Program-made: the position numbers and the translations under genes
Source: Stratiolaelaps scimitus
Taxonomy: Eukaryota > Arthropoda > Arachnida > Mesostigmata > Laelapidae
Direction of reading: 5' to 3'
NCBI GenBank assembly: GCA_019614645.1
Contig: JABWDB010000011.1
Span: 3,025,501 to 3,089,500, forward strand
Length of the DNA stretch: 64,000 bases
The notes under the pieces: generated by a model
Database searches by the model: none
What the model saw: only the letters and a program-made list of their open reading frames with translations
Told to the model about the DNA's origin: nothing
Shown: positions 22,962 through 34,534 of the stretch, in pieces
How positions within the stretch are numbered: the stretch's first letter is position 1
Layout: the number at the start of each line of letters is the position of its first letter

Positions 22962-24830
22962 CACACGAACTTTTAGGTAAGTTGAATAAACTTTAAACCA
23001 AGTCAAATTAATAGGCTGAGAAAATAATCGCTGAGCCTCAAACCGGTGGAGGGCGAAGAGCCTCTTAGTTAAATAATCGTTGAATAAACGGTCGCCACTT
23101 CCACAGTAATGACATTGTAGGGGCCGGACCCAAATCAGCTTGTTCAGTCCGTGACAAAAAGTGGCCTAAGCAAATTAAGCATAATTCTGGCAAGCCGATA
23201 CTGTTCGCAACAGAAACCCCCCTGATTTCCGGTCTCACGATACATTCAATCTGCGAAGGTGATCGCTTGTCGGAAGGGAATAATTCGACCTGAAGGCCGT
23301 CAATGACTTAATTCACTGCCATCAATATTCACAGTAAATCACCCTGCTAGATATTTCTACGTGGAACATTGACGGTTTTGCGTTGCCCCCGCTGGTTTAT
23401 TTTTTTCTTTTCGGCGACGTCACCGCTACGTCACGCCTGTCACGGCATCCCGCAGCATCGAGGCAGCTACATAAAAAAAACAGCCAAAATAACTTTCCAT
23501 TTGCGAGTCATGTTCGGCTAGGGCGGTTTCTGCCGTTCGGAAGGATCTCTTCTGCGCGCGAAACTGCCCCGCCCTCCCGTCCGGCGTCATGCTTCGGATG
23601 CGATCGCGTTCGCCTCGCGAAACGCCGCTGCGGAACTTCGCCGCGGAACTCACCCCAAGCGCGATGTGCGCGAGTGACTTGAGCTGGCGGACGCCGGCGG
23701 CGCTCGCTATGTGCCAAGAGTTGCATTTCGATCTCATTCACCCGGCGATTCCGTAGACGCCGACGTCAAGGGTGATGCAGTCAGCCGCTCGGTCGTCGGT
23801 GACCGCTGCTGACCGCATCGATGCAGCAAAATCCTGCAAAAGGGCGCCCAAACAATTTGCGCTTCGGTCTTCTCTGTGAGCGACGACGAAATATGGACGA
23901 GTTCATTCGTCTTCAATAGGATTTCACTCGACTCGAAATTTGATTGAGTTGGTTGAAAAATATTTTTGTGCGCGCAATTTGTCGAAATGCGGCGACGTTA
24001 CGAAACATTGCTACGCTCAAAGAAATCGAATATCTCACGTAGACAAAATGATCGCCAGATACCAACACGGGGAACAACACGTAAGGGTCAATCTTGTATT
24101 TAGATGGGGGAGGAGGGAGAGGTTAGGGAAAAGCGAACGATATCTGGGAAAATTTTCCACTTGGGTTCCAGGGGGTGTTTGACCAACGTATCGAATATTA
24201 ACTGAAAAATTAATAAGCAAAAATTAGTGAAAATGTGCCAAGGCTATGTGTGATGCTGCCATGGATGCTTAATGGATCCTCAACTGGTACGGTTTGGTGG
24301 CAGATCCGATTGTGCCCACGTCGGGTGACGTATTTCTATCACGAGGCGATAATTCCTGGCGAGCCCTCCCTCGTCTCTGTACAGGCTCGATGCTGATCGG
24401 GTGCACCCGGGAGCCAGTGACATACGATGCGTTAATAAAGCCTTTAAAGGTGCGCGAAATTAGGTAATTGTAAGCACCTCGCAAGAGACCGATGCAGTAG
24501 GCAAAATCAATCGAAATCCCCTCGTTAAATCGAACTGTAGAGGACCGTTAACAAACGCACACATTTCTTCACATTCACATTCTGCAACAGGAAGTTCTCC
24601 CATTAAAGTACCGCAAAATCCACTTGCCGAGAGACAACGAAGCAGAGCACGTCAGTGGCAGTCGTAATGCCAGTGAGAAGCTTTGCAAATCAACTCACAG
24701 ACAGAGGGTTCGGTTGAAGTATAATGTCTGGCGCTGCTCGTGCCACTCCTCGATAACGATTTCCCTCTCACACAGGTCCCGCCGTCGTCTTCACAAGGTT
24801 ACGCCGGTATCTCGCCGCCAGCTTACAGCA

Positions 24831-24838
24831 TATATAAA
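24831..24838 (+). promoter_or_regulatory. TATA box of the Gly-rich secreted protein gene
   Basis: TATATAAA in non-repetitive context, about 215 bp before the start codon at 25046. A TCA-type initiator (near 24861-24863) lies about 30 nt downstream. TATA promoters are common in arthropod cuticle-type genes. A possible GTGAGT donor at 24956 would allow a 5' UTR intron. Confidence 0.5.
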
Positions 24839-25045
24839 CACACACGCCGGCCAAATGACATCAAAAGCACAGCAACCGCCCGTCAACGTGGTGGTTCAGT
24901 CGAAAGTGCAAACCTTCCTCGGAGTAACCCAACTCGAAGGGCAAGTTCGTTGTGGTGAGTTCGTCCGCGCGTAACCTCGTGCAAAACGTTGTGCCCTCCT
25001 ACAAGCGATTTGAACGATCTTTATCTGCTTTGGTCCTGTGGCGAG

Positions 25046-25456
25046 ATGACGACCCTCACAGCGATCTCTCTGTTGGCGGCTGTTGCAATCATGAGCGTGA
25101 ACTCGGAGCCGATCATTGGCAGATTTTCGCATTTGTACGGGGTTGGTCTCGACAATATCCACTACGGTGATGGCTTCGGCGCCGGCCACGGAGCTGGTTA
25201 CGGCTACGGTGGCTATGGATCGGGGCGTGCGGGATATGCGCTTGGTGTAGCGGGATACGGTTTCTACGGGCCGGAGGTCATCTCGGTAGGGCCCGGCTAT
25301 GTTGACTACGGCGCGCCCGGTGCTGACGCCTTCGGAGCTGTGAAGAATCACGGTCATCCTGGCGTATTCCTAGCGGCGGCGAGTGCTCCTGAGACAACGA
25401 GAGTCCCGGCGAAGGAAGGCGCTAAGGTCAAGGACGACAAGGCGAAATCGGCCTAA
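25046..25456 (+). CDS. Small secreted Gly/Tyr-rich protein (cuticle-type)
   Basis: 136 residues. Residues 1-20 form a signal peptide (MTTLTAISLLAAVAIMSVNS), so export is predicted. Residues 33-90 are rich in Gly, Tyr and Ala, with tandem GAGHGAGYGYGGYGSG-like repeats, as in arthropod Gly-rich cuticle, silk-like or cement proteins. The tail (about 112-136) is hydrophilic, with Lys and Asp (EGAKVKDDKAKSA). I chose ATG 25046 rather than upstream in-frame codons because the signal peptide begins there. It has no chitin-binding (Rebers-Riddiford) motif, so 'structural cuticle protein' is inferred from composition. No nearby AATAAA was found. The gene has its own TATA box at 24831 and no gene neighbours. 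Confidence 0.75.
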   Translation: MTTLTAISLLAAVAIMSVNSEPIIGRFSHLYGVGLDNIHYGDGFGAGHGAGYGYGGYGSGRAGYALGVAGYGFYGPEVISVGPGYVDYGAPGADAFGAVKNHGHPGVFLAAASAPETTRVPAKEGAKVKDDKAKSA

Positions 25457-25513
25457 TCTACTACTCAAGATTGCTTCGGGATACCGCTTGCTTGCGTCGT
25501 ATACAAATCTGAG

Positions 25514-25735
25514 CTATATGAACATCTTCCCTATACTTGTAGTCGCTTCTCGGCATAGCCCTCGTTGTGAACGCAGACAGGTGACGTTCCCAAACATCAG
25601 TTCCCAGAAAATATCCTCTGTGTATTCGAGCCTGAATTGCTGCATGACTGTGTCGACAAACGTAAGCATCATATCGATGGTCACCTCATCCGAACGATCT
25701 CGAGCGGAAGCACAGCGTAGCGTGCACAGGTGCAT
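25514..25735 (-). CDS. Possible exon, unknown gene
   Basis: Not recognised. A minus-strand frame ends at TAG (25514-25516) and contains an amphipathic, clearly protein-like stretch (DMMLTFVDTVMQQFRLEY, then TEDIFWELMFGNV) with balanced codon use. There is no ATG start of its own; AG acceptor candidates near 25700 (TTCCGCTCGAG) are weak. It is convergent with the Gly-rich gene, 58 bp away. A neighbouring frame (25681-25887) overlaps in another phase, so the region may be a decayed gene. Confidence 0.3.
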   Translation of the reverse strand: MHLCTLRCASARDRSDEVTIDMMLTFVDTVMQQFRLEYTEDIFWELMFGNVTCLRSQRGLCREATTSIGKMFI

Positions 25736-26937
25736 TCATCGCAGAACAACAGTGCCCGCGGCTTGGACGAGATGACGACTAGCCACCGATAAAACCTTTG
25801 GAGGAGGGGGAATGTGTAATGTACATTAATTACATACGGCCTACACTGCAATGTAAATATGGAGCAATTTGTAGTCAGCTCTGGCATCTGTAAACCTCTA
25901 ACAGGTAATCTGTAATCTAAAGTAAATTGAAATCACTCAAAAAGAGTGTGTATTCAGTTTCGAGCCGTGTATCTAATCGCAGTGTCCGGCGTATTCCATT
26001 TGACTCATCCCAATGAACCGTGAAGGCCTCACGTCAGCCGTAGCTGAATATACTGACGTTATACCAACGTCATGAAATAGATGTGTACAATATGGCGAAT
26101 AAGATATGGAAACTAAATCATATCGAAAAATAAATATATGAGGATATCCAACAAAGACAAGATATAGTGGTAAATTAGTCATATACTTGTCCTGCTGGGT
26201 ACTAGGGCGAGCAGCGCAGTAATGAGTACTAATTGGGAATAATTTCGATTCAGTAAAGTATCGTTGTCAGCGCCCAGTTGAACGGAGTGTATGTATCGAG
26301 GGACTTTGGCTTGTGGGTGGTAAGCAGCAGTGGGCTGGGCACTTCGGCTTTAATCTCGTGATGGAGTTGTTTCTATGAGGGTTGGAGTGGGTATCGACTC
26401 GATTTGAACGAAGCTAGTACTGAAACACTGGCAAGATTTCGGTTTCAATGGAATCAAGCGTGTCGTCCGTAACCGTAAACATGCCTACATACATAGGCTA
26501 ATTTGGTATGAATAATTAATGTCTCTGCATTTTTGTTATTTGATAAAAAAAAACTCTTCGATGTGTGAAGGGTTGAAGGATCCGATAACGGCCCATATGC
26601 AAACAGATTGAAAGTCTGGACACTGATCGAGGCACACGTGTCCTGTTAGGGTCCAGATCTTCAATTGATATGCTAATATAAATTTTTGACCGAGACGACA
26701 ACTGAAGCGTTACACGACACGAGCAGTTAGTGTCACATAAGCACAGATACACACACAGAGCTAACTGTTTTTTCTTGTTCGAGCTCTCTCAGCTGGTGCC
26801 CTATTTCTCAACCACCTTTGGGTAATAGTTCAAGTGCCTATCAGGGCCACGTTTATTTGTTGCTTGAACACCTCTCGTGCCTGGCAAGAATCCACAGGTG
26901 AGAGAAAGATGACAAAGAAATATAAAGATTATACGCT

Positions 26938-27024
26938 GTGTCTGTCAGGATTCGAACCCAAGCCATATGTATGTGCTTCGTGTTTATGTATCAGTTCAAA
27001 ACGCTCACCACTAGACCCAGGCAC
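26938..27024 (-). ncRNA. tRNA-like element (tRNA pseudogene or SINE head)
   Basis: The 87-nt span starts GTGCCTG and ends CAGACAC, an acceptor stem with six of seven pairs. It has an A-box-like GGGTCTAGTGGTGAGCG and a perfect B box GGTTCGAATCC. The middle is longer than in a standard tRNA and forms no good anticodon stem, so it resembles a tRNA with a long variable arm or the Pol III promoter head of a SINE. Not a functional tRNA by eye. Confidence 0.5.
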
Positions 27025-27862
27025 AGCTAAAAATAAGGAGCGTATTGTTGGCGCATTATGGTTTTTTTTTGTTCACAGGAGAAGGCGGGGGATGGGGTGA
27101 TGAGCGTTTCAGGCTTTCACAAAGATTAATAATTGGACAATACAATATAGATCCAACGCGGACTGTCAAGGTGAAATGGGAAAGCAATCGGCACCGGCAC
27201 GAACAGATGATTTACAGGCTCGGCAATAGCAGCAGCCACAATATATTGAATGTACAATACTAAGAACAATCATATATATATATATATATATCATGCAAAG
27301 AACGGGACTTTTCAATAACTTTATTGACCTGACGTGTATGCAGTTACAAGTGCAGGATCAGCAGGATACATGCATGCCTTTTCAGATTGACTCGTTTACG
27401 TGAATCCCGAAAATCGACAGGATTATCCAGTATAATATGGAAATAAAAAAGTTGAAGGTATGAACAGCCGGCCAACAAGGTGTAAGGTCTTTGGGTCAGT
27501 TGAACCGTCAGCCCGCCTGAAAATTCCGATTATTATTACTATTATTATATCTAATGCTGCGTTATCCAATCGAAGCACGATAACTCGCACCTCATTAAGC
27601 GTAATTACCCTATTAATTCTAATCGTAAAAGTGAGCCCTCCACCCTCCCGACACAGAGACACTCAGCGTTATTCCCAGAAATAAACACACACGCACAAAA
27701 CATTTTGAATCTGTCCCAGCTCAAAGCTGAGCGTTAACGATCACATTTAGACAGACAATTTCCCTATTCTGTGGTAGTTAACAGGTCTCCATCGTTACCC
27801 GATCCCGGCACGTGCGCTACGTCAGGTCCCTACAAGCGAAACACATTAAGTAACAATGCTTC

Positions 27863-27917
27863 AAAAAAAAAAAAAAAAAAAAAAAAAATGCTTCTTATAT
27901 ATATATATATATATATA
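27863..27917. repeat. A26 homopolymer followed by (AT)n
   Basis: An uninterrupted run of 26 A (27863-27888), then 8 nt, then about ten AT units. The poly-A has no recognisable retroposon body to its left. Confidence 0.95.
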
Positions 27918-27920
27918 CTT

Positions 27921-28065
27921 TTACTGCTTTGTTGCACCTTTCGTCAACATTTCTTCGTACTCAAAATTGCCGACGAAATCATATTCAACAGGCGTCCCAC
28001 CCACATATATCTTTCTCGCTTCCCGTATCGAGTCGTCGATTTGAATGCACCTCCACATATTCCAT
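27921..28065 (-). CDS. Possible C-terminal exon, unknown gene
   Basis: Not recognised. A minus-strand frame ends at TAA (27921-27923) and reads as convincing protein in its last 40 codons (IDDSIREARKIYVGG, then TPVEYDFVGNFEYEEML and a short basic end). Possible acceptors are CAG before 28065 and GAG before 28050; neither has a good pyrimidine tract. No upstream exon was found on the minus strand. The stop lies 4 bp from a TA repeat. Confidence 0.33.
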
Positions 28066-28069
28066 CTGG

Positions 28070-31000
28070 TTATGCTGCACTGACCCAGCTCAATACGCCC
28101 GCACGGCGTCTCCAGCCTCGAATGGAGACTAATATTTGTATCTCGATACGCCCCCCCCGCCCCGCCTCTGCCCCTGCCCAAAGCTATTTACTATTGACTA
28201 ACGTGTTTTTATTCTAACTGGCAGCAGGCACAGGCCGACAAAAGTAGGCCGACTTAGGCCGGCTAGCTGGTCTCGTGCATATTCACTTGTGCAGCCGAAT
28301 GCTCTGCACGCCTCGATTCATCATCTCACCTTGTTGGCTTCCCTCGCCATGGAACAACGGAGCTGATCAAATGCAGCCTGTTTACATAGGCATATTAACT
28401 ACGAGCACAAATGAATATTCAGTGCGCACGTATGCACGCAAGAGGTCCGGGTACCCTCCACGATGTTCGCGCAATGGGAGGAATCGCGCTCTCGGCAGGC
28501 GAGACTGGTCTGGCGCGGCCGATCGCGCCCATCCTGCACAATTCGATGTGGAGAGGTGAGCAGAAGGTGTGTGTGTGTCCTCACTTGCACGATAACAAAA
28601 AAAGAGGCCTTTTCTCACTTGAACCGTGCGCTGCCAGGCACGAGGTCGCGGAGGTTTTCAGAGTTGGGTAGGCTTTCAGACGAAGCCTCTTCACGAAAGG
28701 CGTGGGTGGGGGCCTCGATCTACGGATGAAGGAGCTTGCTTGACTCGGCTACTCTGCTTATTTACCAATGGTTCGAAGTCGTCGCCGGTGATGGCGAGAA
28801 CATGCTCCGGTGCCAGTGCAGGCAAGTTCTTATGCTAAGCGGATAGATATCACGGGGGCAGGGAATTCTGCGGTCTTGCAGCCATCGCATTGCTAACTAC
28901 GAGCCGCAGAAAACCACCCCGTCGTGTGAGGTTAGGTTCGGGTTCACTAAAGCAGCCTAAAGAAGAGCAAGGTGTTCGTACATTTCCTACAATCATATTG
29001 TACTTGCAGGGAACCGCAGCCGCAAAGCGAGGTAGGTTTGGACAACAACTTCACTGATCACGATTGGCATCGGCATTGTTCGCTCGTCTCTGTTACTGCT
29101 GTTGCTGCTGCTGCGACCCCTCATACAGCTTTCCTTCTAGCGACCGCAACAAAAAGTGTTCCACCTTCCCCTTTGTCCTATTCACTCTGGTCCTGCCGAA
29201 AGCGCAGGACCAGCAGGGCGTCAGGACGGCGGGGCCAGGACCCAATAAGAGGGGCGATATATTCGAAGGATAGAATCCAAGTTGAAAGAGCTAAAAAGCT
29301 GGATAGGGTTACACTTTGCCAGCTTTACCTCATGCCCGACCTGTCCGGCGTTCGTTGCCAATAGATCAAAGTCGGTTTGCTAATGTTATTTACTTTGGGT
29401 GTTGCAGCTTTTTAGATCAGATATTCACCCTCCCCCTCCCAGTGAAGGCCTACCGGTTCAACCCGCGATTGAGGAACACCGCGCAGATTTCGAGCTGTGC
29501 TGGAGGGTTGGCAGCAGGCAGCCAAGCACATTGTCTCCCGTGGTTCTCCGTACGGTGAGAGGCGCCGAAACTGGCGCTGGTTGTGGCGTACGAACACACA
29601 CACACACACCCACATTGTGTATCCAGAATACCCCATCTCTAGATGGACCCAACAAAAACGGCCTACCGCCCGCGCGCGCAGCGATGTTGCGAAGCTGCAA
29701 AGCTAACCGCTGTCTCGGTAGCCGTTAGTGGATGATACTTTTGGTAAATACGACTGGTCTACCGGTCTACGCACACATAAGCAACAAAGAAGCCCCCCGT
29801 GAACCCACCTCTCTCTCTCTCTCTCCTGTATCACAAATCCATATAAACACATGAGGCTCTCTGTTGAGATGTTAAGTATGTACAATATACCATAGCTACA
29901 TGTCTATGTCCATGAGGGTATTGGCTGAACCGAAGGAAACGCTCCGTGGAGACGCGTTAGCCGCCGCAAGGAACGGCCAGCCATCGGCCGGCTCCCCATG
30001 CTGACAACGATCCGAGATCAGATCGAGGCAAAGCGGATCGGATCCATCAGTGCAATTCAGGGTGGGGGGCGGGGCCCACTCCCGAGACGCGCAGGAACGA
30101 CGCGACCGCCACTCCCTCGACTCGAAGTTTGCAAAAGCTTTGTTAATAATCCCTAAAAAGTAAAAGTTTTGCCCCTAAAAACCACACGGCGGTTCGCCGG
30201 TCGCCTTCATTGCTCTTCGAGCTCCTGCGGCCTGCCAGAGGCAATAGGAGGAGCGGGCCACGGTCCCTGTGACATCTTTCCTCAGGTTAAACTGGGAGTG
30301 TCTCAGCCGGTCCGTCGTTGCCTCGCCAGTTCGCCCAAGGCGCGTTCGCTGGCCCCGCTAAGCACCCATGGCACCGCCGGCATAGCACTGGCCGCCGCCA
30401 GCCTTCCCCATATGCCGGTGTGCGCTCTCATATTCCCCGAGTCCCAGCTTTCCCTGCGTTGAGTAGGACACGTCCTAGGTCTCGCCGTCTCGGTTGGGCC
30501 CTAGCCAGGCCAGGCCCGGCTCGGCTCGCTTTGATCGAGCACGTAGCGGCCCGTAGATGAGTCTTAGTGGAATCGGGAATCAGCCCGTTATGGCCATCAT
30601 GCGACGATATTCCTCTTGGGCTCAGGGGCGGATTGGGGGTGTAGCCGATGCCGGTGAAAGGGCAAAGTATCAACGGGGTGGAAATATCACCCCGAGGGGG
30701 AGACCCGCCAGCTTCTCAACGGCATCGAGAAAAACGTTCAGAGATCAGAGAGCGACATCGAGACAGAGCGGGCGGGATAGAAAGTGATACAGCTTAGCGC
30801 GAATCGGACGACAGGAGACGGCGACGACTATGGACGCGGTAGCAGTGGGCGAGCGACTATGATATGCGTTAATATCTCATCCGGCGGCGTCCCACAATAT
30901 GAGACGAATCGCACAGACGGCCATAGACACACGGGAGCGGGATCGCGGGCGAGACGCTAATATCGTATCAGCAAGAAACGCGGTAGATCGGCCGCAGACA

Positions 31001-32538
31001 GGCGTTGTTCGCCGCCCGGAGAAGAGCTACCCAATCCATCTCAGTGTGTTCGCGCCCATGTGTGGCCATGTGGCTATAGCGTGCAGATGTGACAGACTTC
31101 TACTGTGGGGTTTCAGTGAGAGAGAAAACTGGATGAGAGTGTTTGTGTCGACTGTGTTTGGGAGAATTGGCCCAACATAGAAATCATATTAATAATATCA
31201 GATAATAATTATAATGGACAATGTATTTATAATAATATATGGTGCTTGGGGGATTAATTCGGACCCTTTCGCGTAGGAAGTTACCCCCGGCTCCGTGCCC
31301 TAAAGGGACACACTTTGCATTTAAGGGTGTCCGTCTTACGAAGCAATGCCGATAGCAATACCGTGGATACGAAATGTTGACAATCCAGCTGACAATCTAC
31401 CCGGAACATTGAATGTTCTTAGGCTAGTCAATATAAAATAATAAGTGATCCCGAGAAGTGCGTGTAACCAGTAACGCAGCAAAGCTATATGGTATTATAA
31501 TTAGATGACTTTGTACAAATCTTTGAACATATTAAACAATGCAGCTTCGATTTGAACATTATTATCATAATTGACTTGACGAATAAGTACCTCCCCCCAC
31601 CCGAATCAATGGAAGAGAAGACCCGTAGCACACTAGAGCGTAATTCTAGGAGGCGTAGCGTTGATTCAAGGTAGGACATTGCAGAGTCATTCCCAAGCAA
31701 GCATTCATAGTTGGAACATTTTCCCCACACGACGATTCCTCCACCCACCCCCCAGCGCGTTGTAGTCGTATCAGCTAGACAGATCTGAAGCGGTTCAGAG
31801 CTGAGGCGAGGATGCCTCTATGTAGAGGTCACCGAAACAAAACAAAACAAGCATCCCCAATCGACGTGGCTTGCCAATGGGCCGCTCGAGCGGTCGTGTG
31901 CTCGCTCATTTGAGAAATCAAATTTTCGCCCGAGAAACAGAGACAGCCCGGCAAATAAAAGCAAATCGTATCGAGTAAGCGGAACAGTGCAAGGTGGAGG
32001 CTGCGGGGAACGCGCACAGCAGGAGACAATCAGAGCATGGTAAACCTTGTTTGCTTGTGATGCTGTGTTTGCCGGGGTGTGTTTTCAAGACGGCATTTGT
32101 TCGTTCGGGGGAACTCGACAGAGAAGGCGGACAATGCGTCTATCTATACGCGCACCTGTTCGCTTGGCGGCTTCGTGCATCTGCGGACGGGCACGGCTCG
32201 TCTGACGTGAGGCAAAACATTGGGAGTCATCGCGCCTGCGAAGTTTGTGGCAAGCGCCAAGCAAAGAAGTAGTTGTCGTATTCTAGGAGCTGGAGTTCTG
32301 TAGGCGGTTAAATTAACGAGGCGAAAACAGGTTCCTTGCGTTGTTCCAATGATGAGGTCGTCATATCGCCACAACGAGGATCGCCTTTGGAAGATGTCCT
32401 CGATTTAATTTTTTTTGTTTGCTAAACTAAAATGTACATTTGCGAAATTGATACGCCGGTTGGCTGAGCTAGCTGGGCCCGATCGCTTGAGTGAGTCAAT
32501 CATTTTGAGTGATTTATTTTTTTATTATTAATTTATTA
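28070..32538. other. Intergenic, no gene recognised
   Basis: GC-rich segments at 28.4-29.7 and 30.0-31.1 kb give many chance frames on both strands; none has splice signals or family character. Short CA and CT runs lie near 29595 and 29812. The remainder (31.2-32.5 kb) is AT-rich and featureless. Confidence 0.45.
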
Positions 32539-32736
32539 TTATGCCAGTTCAGCGGTGGCCATTTGGTCAAGCATGGAAACCGGATCAAAGGCCATATTAG
32601 TCTGCGCAGGATTTACAAATGAGCTCACCGTAGGGATCATCTCGGATTGTAGGAATTGTAGGATGTCGTGTCGTCCGGGGTCGAAGCTCATTTCAGCCGT
32701 GTACTTGTCGCCATCGCAGATCAGATGCCGGGTGCC
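32539..32736 (-). CDS. Probable C-terminal exon, unknown gene
   Basis: 65 codons in phase 0, ending at TAA (32539-32541), immediately followed on the minus strand by two AATAAA signals (32537-32532 and 32526-32521). The peptide is well balanced: TRHLICDGDKYTAEM, FDPGRHDILQFLQSEMIP, then a Met/Ala-rich end (DPVSMLDQMATAELA). A perfect TACTAAC branch-point sequence precedes the acceptor TTAG (AG at 32738-32737), though it sits very close and the pyrimidine tract is poor. The Asp-Gly-Asp then Phe-Asp-Pro pattern suggests a small folded domain, but I cannot name the family. Upstream exons should lie beyond 32740. Confidence 0.5.
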   Translation of the reverse strand, partial: GTRHLICDGDKYTAEMSFDPGRHDILQFLQSEMIPTVSSFVNPAQTNMAFDPVSMLDQMATAELA

Positions 32737-33011
32737 CTAATAGTTAGTACTTAACTTACAGTTATCTATACATGTAACAGCCAACGATTTCCATTTGCCG
32801 AAACGATTCATTTCTGTGGACGCAACACATTCAAATCGTTTGCCCCTTCTCTCGTGCCGATACAAGCGAGATCAGAAATACATAAACGATATGCTTGGAG
32901 GCAAATACTGCCTCTCATACATAACACTAAAATCTGACATATATATATATATATACCATCAATAGGATAAGCTGTTCGGAAGCAATCCCGGGTGTCTGTG
33001 CACTGTTTCAG

Positions 33012-33551
33012 GTAGGCGTTCTAACTGTCGCGCTGGGAAGGGTATCTGCTTCACTTCTTCGCGGCGGCAATTGCCATTATTCGAATGGGTCGACTGCGAA
33101 GAGCACGCCCCCCACGGGCTTAACTAGCTACCGCGATCACAGCGTTGGCACATACCCCGCGTCAGCTTTGTACCCCTCGAGCTTTGTGGTGCACACACCA
33201 GGCTTTTTCTGGCCTTCTCCAAACCCCCAATCGCGTGGACCCCCGACACAGGACGAGGCATTCTTGCGGTTTCACCGCAAGCGAAACGTGTACGAGTGTG
33301 GGGGGGGGACCTGTCGTGCATCTCCTGCTTGGGTGCGTCCGACTCGGCACTGTGCATACCCCCACTGTGTCCGCCACTGTGAGGCCCTCTCAGAGCATCT
33401 TCATGGGGTTACCGCATGTGCTTTACTGGACCCCCTGTCTACCTCTCTCTCTCGCTCTCTCTTTCCCCATCTCATCCCCGTATCAGTATCTTTCAATCTC
33501 TCGCAGTCTCTCGTCTACAGGCGATGTCTGCCAGAGCGGAACGATTCGTGA
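33012..33551 (+). CDS. Open frame after a good splice acceptor, unknown gene
   Basis: A plus-strand frame is open for 180 codons from a strong acceptor (GTGCACTGTTTCAG, AG at 33010-33011). The first ~95 codons look coding: Ser/Thr/Pro/Tyr-rich (STAKSTPPTGLTSYRDHS, YPSSFVVHTPGFFWPSP), then charged TQDEAFLRFHRKRNVYE. After about 33300 the sequence turns to G and CT runs and looks non-coding, so an exon would end near there, although no canonical donor is evident. A second frame (33145-33870) is also open across the region, which weakens the case. Confidence 0.3.
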   Translation, partial: VGVLTVALGRVSASLLRGGNCHYSNGSTAKSTPPTGLTSYRDHSVGTYPASALYPSSFVVHTPGFFWPSPNPQSRGPPTQDEAFLRFHRKRNVYECGGGTCRASPAWVRPTRHCAYPHCVRHCEALSEHLHGVTACALLDPLSTSLSRSLFPHLIPVSVSFNLSQSLVYRRCLPERNDS

Positions 33552-33870
33552 TACGGAGGCACGCGGTGCACAACTCCGTGCGTTGTCTTCAGGGGACCCC
33601 TCTCAGCTCTGTGCTCTTGCGTTCGGCCGGTGCGAGGAATCGCTGACTCCTCCACAGACTCCGAGCGACTTTGCGCATAACCTATACAGACTTGCACATA
33701 TACCTGTGCCGACCCGATCGACGAACAACACCATGGGCCATCAAGAGCATCAAGCAACTGCAGGCCACGAGCACGATTGCCGCTATGGCGACTACAATTG
33801 CAGGTGTTTACGAAGCGGTACACCGCATGCCAACAGACAATGTCTAGCTACCTGCAACACCGCTCTATGA

Positions 33871-34534
33871 AGCTTGCAGGGGAAATGCTGAGGTACGCCT
33901 GTATGGTGGTAGTTACGATACCTGCGCTTCGGAACGCGCCCCCAGAAGGGAAGCGTTCGGCGGGATGTAGGGGGCTGAACACCGGATGCCACTGTGGGGG
34001 TTCGTCCTGTTTGTATTATATTATAGCTGTAGGTGGTCGTCAAGGTGCTTTTTTTCTGATTCGGGGGTCTCGTTTTTATCTGTCATAGCGTTCTTTTTCG
34101 TTTAGCGATTCGCCACCGCGCGCCGCGAAACGGGTCGACATGTGGGGATGGCTGTTTGTTTGACAGACGTCGCAGTGGCTGAGTGCTACAGCGAGAAAGG
34201 GTTGTAACGACGCCAATCCCCATCGAGATATGAGATAGATGGCTTAATAGCGTCGGCTAATGTTCGCTAAGGAGCTTTAGCTTTGATCTTTGGCGAGGTA
34301 TAGCATCGTGCTCATTGGGTTCAAGATTCAAATAAACTTAATTCAAGCGCGGAGGCCGCATCCGTTTGAAGAAACGTATGTTATATTGCAGGTACAGGTA
34401 TATTGAACAAGTTTTATGCGCGTACATTTTCCTGGTAAATGTGTTAATGAAACTTTATCACATACACACACACACACATCGTAAGAAGCCATCGGTGGCC
34501 ATACAAAACAAAAGCAGTTTGTAGAGAAACTTTG
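33871..34534. other. Intergenic, nothing seen
   Basis: No open frame of interest; only a short CA run near 34467. Confidence 0.6.

Larger units (their letters stand above)
18760..24820. other. Long intergenic region, no gene recognised
   Basis: Holds TA tracts (18903-18925, 20652-20686, 20839-20853, 21477-21507), a perfect hairpin at 20040, an inverted repeat at 22904, and a GC-rich stretch at 23.4-23.8 kb with chance frames on both strands. A frame at 21458-22015 (185 codons) begins in a TA repeat and has no conserved features. I see no splice-supported gene. Confidence 0.5.

Noticed and set aside
24855..24974. Short upstream ATG frame before the Gly-rich gene
   Set aside because: It begins upstream of the predicted initiator region and is interrupted by a probable donor site; more likely 5' UTR than protein.
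33264..33290. AFLRFHRKR resembles a FLRF neuropeptide followed by a dibasic site
   Set aside because: RFamide peptides need a Gly directly after Phe for amidation; here His follows, and there is no signal peptide or repeated peptide.
33145..33870. 241-codon plus-strand frame, the second-longest ATG- or alternative-start frame on the plus strand outside known genes
   Set aside because: It overlaps a more convincing frame in another phase, runs through G and CT repeats, and shows no domain or signal.
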